Source of the DNA: Betaproteobacteria bacterium
GTDB lineage: Bacteria; Pseudomonadota; Gammaproteobacteria; Burkholderiales; Eutrophovitaceae
DNA: 64,000 nucleotides
Assembly (NCBI GenBank): GCA_020354125.1
Contig: CP070643.1
Location: 2,898,372 to 2,962,371 of the forward strand
Direction of reading: 5' to 3'
Shown here: positions 54,006 to 61,452 of the stretch, one piece after another
Position numbering within the stretch: the first letter of the stretch is position 1
Layout of the letters: the number at the start of each line of letters is the position of its first letter
The notes under the pieces: model-generated
Databases searched by the model: none
Told to the model about the DNA's origin: nothing
Seen by the model: only the letters and a program-made list of their open reading frames with translations
Program-made: the position numbers and the translations under genes

Positions 54006-55024
54006 GATACATCAAGTTGCTCGCAGACCCGAGCGATGAGGCCGACACGGCTGATTCAGCCGGGATTGAAGATTTGTTTGCCGCCATGTTCGATGGCGGC
54101 GTGTCCGACCTCGAACTAGGAGCCATTGTCGTCGCGTTGCACGGGCGGCCACCGTCGGTTGCTCATGTGGCCGCAGCTTATCGTGCAGCGGCCGCTCGAG
54201 TTCAGCATTTGCGCGCGCCCGAATCTCCGTTCCGGCCGCTGGTCTTTGCCAGTTACAACAGCACGCGACGGACCGCCAATCTTCTCCCATGGCTCGCGTT
54301 GGTGCTTCGTCGGCTCGGCGTGCCGGTCCTGGTGCATGGCAACCTTGGCGGCGCCTGCGGCGGCACCAGCGCCTATCTGTTCCGCGAACTTGGCGTTATG
54401 CCGAGCGCGACGGCCACCGCAATACAAACAGCGTTGGAGAAAGATGGGTTGGCTTTCGTGCCGGCCGGTGTGTTGTGTCCGGGGCTGGCCAACCTGATCG
54501 CATTGCAAACCAGGCTGGGGCTAAAAGACTGGGTTTACAAGCTGGCAGTCCTGATAGATCCTTTCCGCGGTAACGGGATGCGCGTTATTGGCATCGCTGA
54601 GCAGCAGTTGCGCGAAATCATCGAGGCGGTATGTTACGAGGAGCGGCTTGATGCCGTGGTCTTCGAAGGTGCTGACGATGACGCGTTTGTCGAACCGTTC
54701 AGAAGGCCTGCTATTGTGGCCTACGTTGAAGGCTCGCGCAGCGTGTTGTTCGAGCCGGAGAGCAATACCCTCGAGTGGCGTGTCGATCTGCCTGAGCCGC
54801 GCGATGTGGCGGCAACCGCGGAGTGGACACGCCGCGCGGTCGCGGGAGAGGTTCCGCTGCCGCATCCGCTGGTTAATCAGTTGGCGTGTTGTTTGTTTGC
54901 TTCAGGATACGCCGCCGACATGAATCAGGCGAAAGCGATCGCCACTATGGAATCCGGCGTGTTGATGGCTGGTGAAGGAAGAGTGCGTCATACCAAAGGC
55001 GTGCAAGCCAACCGGGACGCATGA
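53978..55024 (+). CDS. YbiB/TrpD2-like glycosyltransferase-fold DNA-binding protein
   Basis: A 348-residue protein with the fold of anthranilate phosphoribosyltransferase, of the YbiB (TrpD2) group. Segments are SDLELGAIVVALHGRPPSVAHVAAAYRAA, LVHGNLGGACGGTSAYLFRELG and PGLANLIALQTRLGLKDWVYKLAVL. In TrpD the loop is KHGNR; here VHGNLGG departs from it. YbiB of E. coli binds nucleic acid and is not a tryptophan enzyme. The duplicated ATGs at 53978 and 53993 are the likely starts; a TTG at 53906 has AGGA upstream. The PP2C gene follows. Confidence 0.82.
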   Translation: MSFSPMSFSRYIKLLADPSDEADTADSAGIEDLFAAMFDGGVSDLELGAIVVALHGRPPSVAHVAAAYRAAAARVQHLRAPESPFRPLVFASYNSTRRTANLLPWLALVLRRLGVPVLVHGNLGGACGGTSAYLFRELGVMPSATATAIQTALEKDGLAFVPAGVLCPGLANLIALQTRLGLKDWVYKLAVLIDPFRGNGMRVIGIAEQQLREIIEAVCYEERLDAVVFEGADDDAFVEPFRRPAIVAYVEGSRSVLFEPESNTLEWRVDLPEPRDVAATAEWTRRAVAGEVPLPHPLVNQLACCLFASGYAADMNQAKAIATMESGVLMAGEGRVRHTKGVQANRDA

Positions 55025-55159
55025 GTGTTTGCCGAAACGCTTGGGGCGGCGGAGTCTTTTTTGTTCGGCAGTTTATTTCTCGGCAGGATTTAGCGTAGCA
55101 AGTTTTTCTCAACAGATTTTGATGTGGCAATCTTCTCTCAGCAGCTTTTCACAGTACCG

Positions 55160-55975
55160 ATGACCGAGGAATCAGCACACACTGAGGTGCCAGCCAAGAA
55201 TGAGGCGAACGCGAGTTCGCATCGGCCTTTGAGTGGAACGGCGGAGGTGCCGGGTGCGCTGGCGATCGGCTACGCGTCAGCCGCGGTTGGAGAGAAGACC
55301 AACGAAGACTGCTTTGGCGTTGTCACGCCGCGAGAGATGCCGGAAGCGGCCAAGCGTGGCACAGCGGTGGCGTTGGCCGATGGCGGAAGTGCCGGTGGCA
55401 CTGGCCGTGTCGCCTCCGAGGTGACGGTTCGTGCCCTGCTGCAGGATTTCTACGCCACGCCGGCTCAGTGGAGCGTCGAACGCGCGATCGACACCGTTCT
55501 GTGCTCGGTCAACGACTGGCTATACGTACAGAATGGTCGTGATCCTGAGTTCGACGGCGTGGTCAGTACGCTGTCAATGCTGTTGTTCAGTGGCGGCCGA
55601 TTTAATCTGGCGCATGTCGGCGATACGCGCGTCTACCGTTGGCAGGCCGGCACGCTTGAGCGGTTGACTGCCGACCATACTTGGCCGCGGCGGGACATGC
55701 GCCATGTGCTGAGGCGTGCCGTCGGTCTTGACAATCATCTGGTGATTGATTTTCAGTCCGGGCAAACGCGTGTCGATGATATTTTCCTGGTTGCCAGCGA
55801 TGGTGTCTGGGAGGTACTCGGCAACACTGTCCTCGAGGAAGTCCTTGCCGGCGACGGCAGCGTTGAAGTCATTGCTGCCGAGCTGGTCGGGCGGTCGGTA
55901 CAGAGTCAGCGCCGTTACATGGGCCATAACGATGCTACGGCGCTGGCGATCCGGATCACCGGTTCCGGGCGCTGA
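55160..55975 (+). CDS. PP2C-family serine/threonine protein phosphatase
   Basis: A 271-residue PP2C domain. Motifs in order: GEKTNEDCFG, ALADGGSAGGTGRVAS (metal Asp and the Gly-Gly, with two extra residues against the usual DGxGG), STLSMLLF, NLAHVGDTRVYRWQ, LVASDGVWEVL and GHNDATALAIRI. It dephosphorylates Ser/Thr with two Mn/Mg ions. Related proteins beside YbiB in nitrate-assimilation loci are fused to a kinase; here no kinase domain follows. The ATG at 55160 or the GTG at 55124 could start it; neither has a clear ribosome-binding site. Confidence 0.85.
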   Translation: MTEESAHTEVPAKNEANASSHRPLSGTAEVPGALAIGYASAAVGEKTNEDCFGVVTPREMPEAAKRGTAVALADGGSAGGTGRVASEVTVRALLQDFYATPAQWSVERAIDTVLCSVNDWLYVQNGRDPEFDGVVSTLSMLLFSGGRFNLAHVGDTRVYRWQAGTLERLTADHTWPRRDMRHVLRRAVGLDNHLVIDFQSGQTRVDDIFLVASDGVWEVLGNTVLEEVLAGDGSVEVIAAELVGRSVQSQRRYMGHNDATALAIRITGSGR

Positions 55976-56106
55976 GTGTGCTGGCGCGCAGAGCCGCGTG
56001 CCGACTGTCGGTCTTCACGCTGTCGGGTTGCCCTTGCTGGACTTGGCGCCTACACTTCTGGGTTGCTGGACCAGACCAGCCAATCAATAAGAATGGGGGG
56101 AGCGTC

Positions 56107-56205
56107 ATGTCCAATCCGTTGGATTCTCTGTGGGGAACGGTTATCACGGGCGTCATCCTGACGATCGTGCTTTATTACGTCGCTAGATGGCTGATGGGGG
56201 CGTAG
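56107..56205 (+). CDS. 32-residue single-pass membrane protein
   Basis: A short frame missed by usual length cut-offs. It has GGGGGAG eight bases before the ATG. It encodes MSNPLDSLWGTVITGVILTI and then VLYYVARWLMGA: one clear membrane helix with a short cytoplasmic or periplasmic head. It ends two bases before the ATG of the PuuD-like gene, so the two are almost certainly co-translated. Its role is unknown; it could be a small subunit of that protein. Confidence 0.6.
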   Translation: MSNPLDSLWGTVITGVILTIVLYYVARWLMGA

Positions 56206-56207
56206 TC

Positions 56208-56696
56208 ATGGAATTTCTACCTGCCATTTCCCGTTGGATTCATTTACTTGCCGGTGTCATGTGGATCGGCTTGCTCTACTACTTCAACTTTGTTCAGGTC
56301 TCGGCGCTGAAGTCGGCGCAGGCTGATGGCAGCGCGGCCGGTATTAGCAAACATGTCGCGCCGCGCGCATTGTTCTACTTTCGCTGGTCTGCGCTGATCA
56401 CCTGGCTCGCCGGGGCTTCACTGCTGGGGGCAAACTTCGGCAACGCCTTCTTGCTGCGCCCAAGTCATGCTGCTATTGGAATCGGCGCCTGGCTCGGAAC
56501 CATCATGCTCATCAACGTCTGGGGCGTGATCTGGCCGAATCAGAAGAAAGTCCTCGGTATGGTTGAGGCCAGTGACGAAGAAAAGAACAAAGCGCGTCGC
56601 GTTGCGTTTCTTGCATCTCGGACCAACACCATGTTGTCGATCCCGATGCTGTTCTTCATGGCGGCGGGTGCGCACGGGGCGATCTATTTTCAGTAA
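56208..56696 (+). CDS. PuuD-like membrane domain protein (urate hydroxylase N-terminal type)
   Basis: A 162-residue membrane protein with about four segments. The stretch ISRWIHLLAGVMWIGLLYYFNFVQ, then RALFYFRWSALITWLAGASLL and GAWLGTIMLINVWGVIWPNQKKVLG, matches the membrane domain of PuuD-type urate hydroxylases. PuuD proper also has a C-terminal cytochrome c domain, which is absent. The conserved His in IHLLAG could bind haem. No other urate gene is near, so the function is open. It begins two bases after the 32-residue membrane protein. Confidence 0.78.
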   Translation: MEFLPAISRWIHLLAGVMWIGLLYYFNFVQVSALKSAQADGSAAGISKHVAPRALFYFRWSALITWLAGASLLGANFGNAFLLRPSHAAIGIGAWLGTIMLINVWGVIWPNQKKVLGMVEASDEEKNKARRVAFLASRTNTMLSIPMLFFMAAGAHGAIYFQ

Positions 56697-56750
56697 ATGA
56701 TACGCCGCGGCGCGTGCAGAGAGAGTAGCGCGCGCCGTTTCCCGATGCGG

Positions 56751-57260
56751 TTACCTCGGTGATGGCAAACGATCCAGCCCGGTCACCACGTCGCCGCTTT
56801 CGATGCCGCGCTCCCCGAACCAGCCCTGATTCATTTCCAAGGCGAATTTTGCGGGCCCAGTGGACGAGTGAGTCTGTTCGCTCCTGGGCTGCATCTGCTC
56901 GATATTAACAATGCGTCCGTCCGAGTCGATAAAGGCGACCGAGAGCGGTATGAGCGTGTTCTTCATCCACATCGAGATACGATGTTCCTCGGGAAAAATG
57001 AAAATCATCCCCGAGGAGTCTGCCAGATGAGTGCGAAACATGAGTCCCCTGCGCCTTGTTTCCGGCGTATCGGCGATTTCGGCGCGGATTGAATGCTGAC
57101 CGATGCGCAACGGATAGGTAAGCAGCGGGTCCGCACGCGCCGAAACCGCCAGCAACAACAATGTGATCAGCGTTGCCAAGAAACGCGATTGCCTGTGCAA
57201 GCCGGTTGAGCTCCAATCGGCCCGCAGCGGCGACGATTTGTACCGCTGAAAGTAACTCAT
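56751..57260 (-). CDS. DUF192 family exported protein
   Basis: A 169-residue exported protein. A signal peptide runs to about residue 43 (TLITLLLLAVSARA). The DUF192 domain has IADTPETRRRGLMFRTHL, GMIFIFPEEHRISMWMKNTLIPLSVAFIDSDGRIVNIEQMQP (read over about residues 85-125) and ALEMNQGWFGERGIESGDVV. The family has a compact beta fold of unknown role. It is divergent from the PQQ dehydrogenase B gene. Confidence 0.88.
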   Translation of the reverse strand: MSYFQRYKSSPLRADWSSTGLHRQSRFLATLITLLLLAVSARADPLLTYPLRIGQHSIRAEIADTPETRRRGLMFRTHLADSSGMIFIFPEEHRISMWMKNTLIPLSVAFIDSDGRIVNIEQMQPRSEQTHSSTGPAKFALEMNQGWFGERGIESGDVVTGLDRLPSPR

Positions 57261-57392
57261 GATTTAGATGTCGTTGATGGGGAGGTGGGAAGTATCGCGC
57301 AAACCGACCGTGCGCGGAAAACACTGATACGGAATGCTGCGGCGCGACATCGGATAACGTGCGGTTCTTTAGCTGATTTCAGGCACCTGTTG

Positions 57393-57421
57393 TTGACATT
57401 GATGCATGCTTCGACTACCTT
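57393..57421 (+). promoter_or_regulatory. Sigma-70-like promoter for PQQ dehydrogenase B
   Basis: TTGACA at 57393-57398, 17 bases, then TACCTT at 57416-57421. The -35 is perfect and the -10 matches four of six consensus bases. It lies about 155 bases before the start codon, leaving a long untranslated leader. Confidence 0.5.
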
Positions 57422-57452
57422 CTGGGGCGTCGTAAAGGGTGAGTTTCCGAAT

Positions 57453-57477
57453 CATTCCGGGTTTCATTAACGGAATG
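57453..57477. promoter_or_regulatory. Inverted repeat in PQQ dehydrogenase B leader
   Basis: CATTCCG (57453-57459) and CGGAATG (57471-57477) form a perfect 7-bp inverted repeat with an 11-base gap; the flanking T and A extend it by one. It lies just downstream of the predicted promoter, where an operator for a dimeric regulator is plausible. The rest of the 317-base gap shows no gene. Confidence 0.4.
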
Positions 57478-57577
57478 AGGTGAGGCTCTTTACGCACCGA
57501 AAGTAGTCAATCAAAAACCCTAAACACGTGGTGTCGGCAGTTCGCGGCCCGCGTAAATTTTCGGGAGGTGTCTCTTC

Positions 57578-59332
57578 ATGGTGAAGCAAACGATGCATTT
57601 CAAGCGCATCGCGGTATCTGCTACTGCGGTTGCGTTGCTCGGCACCGCGGGACTTGTCTCTGCTCAAGGTGTGGATCGGCTCGAGTCGACGCTGTATCCA
57701 AACTATGTGACGGACGACATGCTGCTGAACGCCGACATAGACCACCAGAACTGGCTGCACTACGGCAAGGATTATCAGATGACCCGCTACAGTGCGCTGT
57801 CCGCGATCAACAGGGACAACGTGCGTAACCTGCGTCCGGTATGGAACCTGTCGTTTGGTGTTCTGGAAGGTCAGGACAGCCAGGCCGTTGCTGTTAACGG
57901 TACGCTGTATGTAACCACTTCGTTCAACCGGGTTATCGCCGTTGATGGCGCGACCGGTGACATTATCTGGAAGTATGAGCGCGAGTTGCCGGGCGATGTG
58001 TTCCCGAAACTGTGCTGCGACGTGGTTAACCGTGGTGTCGCTGTCTACAAGAACAAGGTCTATCTGGCCACACTTGACGCGCACATCGTCGCCCTCGACA
58101 ACCAGACTGGAGAGGTTGTCTGGGACAAGAAAGCTGGTGATTACACCTACGCCGAGACGTTCACCGTCATGCCGCTGGCGGTCAACAACAAGATCGTATT
58201 CGGTACTGCTGGTGCCGAGTATGGCGTACGTGGCTGGCTGGCTGCTGTCAATGCCGACACCGGCGCGCCGGCCTGGAAGACCTACACCATCCCTGGCCCG
58301 GGCGAGCCCGGCAATGACACCTGGGGCGGTGATTCCTGGAAGTATGGTGGTGGTTCGACCTGGATCACCGGTTCCTACGACAAGGACACCAACCTGCTGT
58401 ACTGGCCGGTCGGTAACCCGGGTCCTGACTTCGACCGTCACGTGCGTCCTGGCGACAACCTGTTCAGCAACTCCGCAATCGTGGTCAACGCTGACAGCGG
58501 CAAGATCCAGAGCTACTTCAACTACACGCCGAATGATCCGTATGACTACGACGGCGTGAACGAGAACATTCTCGTGGATCTGGGCGGCAAGAAGCTGTGG
58601 CTGCACGGCGATCGTAACGGTCACGTCTACGGTATCGACCGCGTCAACACCCGTCGCACCAAGCACGGTCGTGAGCATCTCTGCGTATGGGTATCGCCGC
58701 TGCTGAGCGTTAACTACATCAAGGAGCCGCTTGATCCGCGCAAGAACAACTGCCGTCCGAACTACGATTGGCCGAAGATGGACGTTGTTTATGATCGCGT
58801 GACGCGTAACATCGCTCCGTCGCTAGACGGTGGTAAGGAGTGGCACCCGATGGCGTACAGCCACCGCACCAAGATGACTTATGTGCCGGTCTACGACTTC
58901 ACCATGGACCTCCAGGCCAAGAAGATGGAATGGAAGCGTGGTGAGTGGTACCTCGGTGCCAAGGTCATCACCTTCAACGCCGGCGCGGGCCAGATCCAGG
59001 CCTATGACGGCGCAACCGGTAAGCGCGTTTGGGCCAAGTCGCAGAGCTGGCCGGCGACCAGTGGCTTGCTGGCCACGGCGGGTGGTCTTGCCTTCTACGG
59101 CGATCCTGATGGCCGCTTCAACGCCGTCAACGACGAGACCGGCGAGCACCTGTGGGCCTTCAACACCGGCTCCGGCGTCCACGGCAACCCGACCACCTAC
59201 ACGAAAGAAGGCAAGCAATATGTCGCTATCGTGTACGGTGCCGGCGGTGGTGGTATCTGGCCGCTGTACTATGCGAACTTCCTGAAGACCCACACCAAAG
59301 GTGGCGGCCTGATGGTCTTCGCGGTTGACTGA
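57578..59332 (+). CDS. PQQ-dependent alcohol dehydrogenase B (lanthanide-type signature)
   Basis: A 584-residue exported quinoprotein of the methanol/ethanol dehydrogenase family. The signal peptide ends near GLVSAQ. The vicinal disulfide pair is C146-C147 (KLCCDVVNRG). The catalytic Asp is D323 and the lanthanide Asp is D325 (PYDYDGVN). The W-motifs include DGATGDIIW, DNQTGEVVW and NDETGEHLW. GGGAGGTG precedes the ATG, and codon use is strongly biased to C-ending codons, suggesting high expression. It differs from dehydrogenase A (21846-23579) in the Cys pair and in many loops. Confidence 0.95.
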   Translation: MVKQTMHFKRIAVSATAVALLGTAGLVSAQGVDRLESTLYPNYVTDDMLLNADIDHQNWLHYGKDYQMTRYSALSAINRDNVRNLRPVWNLSFGVLEGQDSQAVAVNGTLYVTTSFNRVIAVDGATGDIIWKYERELPGDVFPKLCCDVVNRGVAVYKNKVYLATLDAHIVALDNQTGEVVWDKKAGDYTYAETFTVMPLAVNNKIVFGTAGAEYGVRGWLAAVNADTGAPAWKTYTIPGPGEPGNDTWGGDSWKYGGGSTWITGSYDKDTNLLYWPVGNPGPDFDRHVRPGDNLFSNSAIVVNADSGKIQSYFNYTPNDPYDYDGVNENILVDLGGKKLWLHGDRNGHVYGIDRVNTRRTKHGREHLCVWVSPLLSVNYIKEPLDPRKNNCRPNYDWPKMDVVYDRVTRNIAPSLDGGKEWHPMAYSHRTKMTYVPVYDFTMDLQAKKMEWKRGEWYLGAKVITFNAGAGQIQAYDGATGKRVWAKSQSWPATSGLLATAGGLAFYGDPDGRFNAVNDETGEHLWAFNTGSGVHGNPTTYTKEGKQYVAIVYGAGGGGIWPLYYANFLKTHTKGGGLMVFAVD

Positions 59333-59376
59333 TCGTCACCGGGAAACCACAAGAAGTAAACGCAAAAAGCAGTAAT

Positions 59377-59413
59377 GACAAGGGGGGGCGTGAAGCGCCC
59401 TCCCTTGTTTTTT
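59377..59413 (+). terminator. Rho-independent terminator after PQQ dehydrogenase B
   Basis: ACAAGGGGGGGCG, a TGAA loop and GCGCCCTCCCTTGT form a long GC-rich stem, followed by six T. It begins 44 bases after the stop codon and precedes the binding-protein gene, the same place as the hairpin in module A. Confidence 0.88.
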
Positions 59414-59513
59414 GTGTGTAGCAGTATTCCGCCGCTGTCATCCGGCGGAACTTGGCGCGCGTTTAAGGATCATTAGACGACCAATATTGATTAACGCGCC
59501 TGAGGAGAGAGTT

Positions 59514-60356
59514 TTGAGAAAGCAACGTTTGGTAATCGGGCTGGCGGCTGCGCTGGCCTTTTTCGGGAGTGCTGCGGTCCAGGCACAGGAAGCATCCGAG
59601 CCCGTCGACGTCCTGGAAAAATCCAAAGCGCGAGGCAAGCTGATCGCTTGCGCTGACCCATACGGGTTCCCTTATGCGGCCCGGAATCAGAATCCTCCGG
59701 GTTTCGATGTCGAAATCCTGCAGGCACTGGCCAAGCGCGGCGGTATGGAACTGGAAATGTATTGGGCCGACACTGGCACTCGTGGCGGTATGTCGCGGGC
59801 CCTGCGAAATTCCATGATGAAGGGACGCTGTGACATTTTTGCCGGCGTCTCCGATAGCGGCGACGACGACATTCTGATGGGCAAGCTGGCTTTCACTGAC
59901 CCCTATTTGGGCATGGGTTACATCCTGGTGGTACAGAACAAAGCCGCCAATATGAAGACTATCGAGGAGATCTCAGCGGCGGGAATGAAGATCGGCGTGC
60001 AAATGTCGACTCCGATCGATGCATATCTTCACGACAACGAGATCCCGCGCGAACTCTACCCGGACAATCCTCGCGTGATGCGCGGTATGGCCAGAGGCGA
60101 GATCGATGCGGCATTAGTTTGGGCGACCGTGCTGACCAATGCCCAGCGCAAGTATCCGGATGCGACATTCAAGATGGCTGAGGGTTATGTTCCAGTGGAA
60201 AACCAACAATGGGACCTCAATTATCTGGTGCGCAAGCGCGACAAATCGATGATGCAATTCATCAATGAAGGTATTCAAGAGTTGCTCGATAATGGCAAGA
60301 TCAAAGAGATTGTAGAAAGCTATGGCGTGCCGTTTTACCCGCCTTTCTCGTCATAG
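59514..60356 (+). CDS. PQQ-dehydrogenase-associated periplasmic binding protein (XoxJ/MoxJ-like)
   Basis: A 280-residue exported family 3 binding protein. It starts at TTG (MRKQRLVIGLAAALAFFGSA, cleavage near AVQAQ), with GAGGAGAGAG upstream; the frame runs back to 59412. The mature part has KLIACADPYGFPYAARNQNPPGFDVEIL (read over about residues 41-68) and CDIFAGVSDSG. It is the counterpart of 20502-21305 and probably serves dehydrogenase B maturation. Cytochrome c follows after 23 bases. Confidence 0.87.
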   Translation: MRKQRLVIGLAAALAFFGSAAVQAQEASEPVDVLEKSKARGKLIACADPYGFPYAARNQNPPGFDVEILQALAKRGGMELEMYWADTGTRGGMSRALRNSMMKGRCDIFAGVSDSGDDDILMGKLAFTDPYLGMGYILVVQNKAANMKTIEEISAAGMKIGVQMSTPIDAYLHDNEIPRELYPDNPRVMRGMARGEIDAALVWATVLTNAQRKYPDATFKMAEGYVPVENQQWDLNYLVRKRDKSMMQFINEGIQELLDNGKIKEIVESYGVPFYPPFSS

Positions 60357-60379
60357 GCATTTAGTGGAGGGACGTAACA

Positions 60380-60871
60380 ATGTTAATTAACTGGTTCAAG
60401 ACGGTGCCTGCTCGTGCGGCCGGTTACGCACTGGCGGTGATCACTGTTGGCGTGTTGACGGGCACGCTGCTCTCTTCGCCGGCAGTCGCCCAGCACAAGG
60501 CGAATGAGTCCGACATGGAGGTGCCTACCAACGACATGGAGGTCGTCGAATTTGGCCGGGCCAAGTATGCCCAGCGCTGCTCGTTCTGCCATGGCGGCGA
60601 TGGCCATGGCGGTAAAGGGCCATGCCTGAGCTGTGGCAAATTCGCCTATATCGGCAATACCAACGCCGAAATCTACGCGACGATCGCTGGCGGTCTGCCC
60701 AACCGGTCGCTTGGTGGAACGATGGGTGCCTTCGGCACGACGATGACGGCAGATGAAATACTCGCCGTGCTGACTTTCCTGCGTTGGGAGGAAAAGCGCC
60801 GCATTTCTGCTGGTGAGATTCCCGATCCGGCGAAGGACGCATCAAACCAAATACTGGTCTTTCCCGAATAG
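60380..60871 (+). CDS. Class I cytochrome c, probable electron acceptor of PQQ dehydrogenase B
   Basis: A 163-residue exported cytochrome with a signal peptide ending SSPAVA. The haem motif is CSFCH (C67, C70, H71) and the axial Met is probably in GTMGAFG. A second Cys pair (PCLSCGKF, C82 and C85) has no His and should not bind haem; it may form a disulfide or hold a metal. It would take electrons from dehydrogenase B. GGAGG lies before the ATG. A terminator follows. Confidence 0.88.
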   Translation: MLINWFKTVPARAAGYALAVITVGVLTGTLLSSPAVAQHKANESDMEVPTNDMEVVEFGRAKYAQRCSFCHGGDGHGGKGPCLSCGKFAYIGNTNAEIYATIAGGLPNRSLGGTMGAFGTTMTADEILAVLTFLRWEEKRRISAGEIPDPAKDASNQILVFPE

Positions 60872-60924
60872 TCGTCACGAATCGAACAGGTCCTGGCCTT
60901 CGCAAAGGTGGGATCACCGAAAAG

Positions 60925-60950
60925 CAAAGGCCGGCATATGCCGGTCTTTT
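60925..60950. terminator. Bidirectional terminator
   Basis: AAAGGCCGGCATATGCCGGTCTTTT holds the perfect palindrome CCGGCATATGCCGG flanked by A and T runs. It lies between the convergent cytochrome and dut genes and can serve both. Confidence 0.75.
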
Positions 60951-60978
60951 CGTTTGTCTGCAGGCCGCGGCGCCGGCT

Positions 60979-61428
60979 TCAGCTTTTTCCGGTGCTGCCG
61001 AAACCACCAGCGCCGCGGTCACTTTCGTCAAACGTCTCCACTACATTGAACGAGACTTGCACCACGGGCACCACGACGAGTTGGGCAATTCGTTCCAGTG
61101 GCTTGAGCTCGAACGCCTCGGTCCCGCGGTTCCATACCGAGACAAAAATCTGGCCCTGATAGTCCGAATCAATCAGGCCGACCAGGTTGCCAAGCACGAT
61201 GCCGTGTTTGTGACCGAGGCCGGAACGCGGCAAGATCACCGCTGCCAGACCGGGATCGGCGATGTGGATCGCAATGCCGCCCGGCACCAGCGTAGTCTCG
61301 CCGGGTTTGATCGAGATGGTTTCGTCGATACAGGCTCTCAGATCCAGCCCGGCCGAACCCGTCGTCGCGTACTGCGGCATGTTCGCCTTCAGACGCGGAT
61401 CGAGTATCCGCACATCGATTTGCGTCAT
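60979..61428 (-). CDS. dut: dUTP diphosphatase
   Basis: A 149-residue trimeric dUTPase. The five family motifs are present in order: [14 protein letters not shown] (1), [10 protein letters not shown] (2), [11 protein letters not shown] (3), [10 protein letters not shown] (4) and the C-terminal [14 protein letters not shown] (5), with the usual Arg and Ser/Gly loop. It hydrolyses dUTP to dUMP and pyrophosphate. It follows coaBC after 24 bases on the same strand, the common gammaproteobacterial order, so both are one operon. Confidence 0.97.
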   Translation of the reverse strand: MTQIDVRILDPRLKANMPQYATTGSAGLDLRACIDETISIKPGETTLVPGGIAIHIADPGLAAVILPRSGLGHKHGIVLGNLVGLIDSDYQGQIFVSVWNRGTEAFELKPLERIAQLVVVPVVQVSFNVVETFDESDRGAGGFGSTGKS

Positions 61429-61452
61429 GTTTGCCGAACCAATCCTGGTGAC

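Noticed and set aside
57467..58678. 403-residue minus-strand frame opposite PQQ dehydrogenase B
   Set aside because: It results from strong C-ending codon bias in the dehydrogenase; the translation is low-complexity (Val, Thr, Arg) with no family motif.
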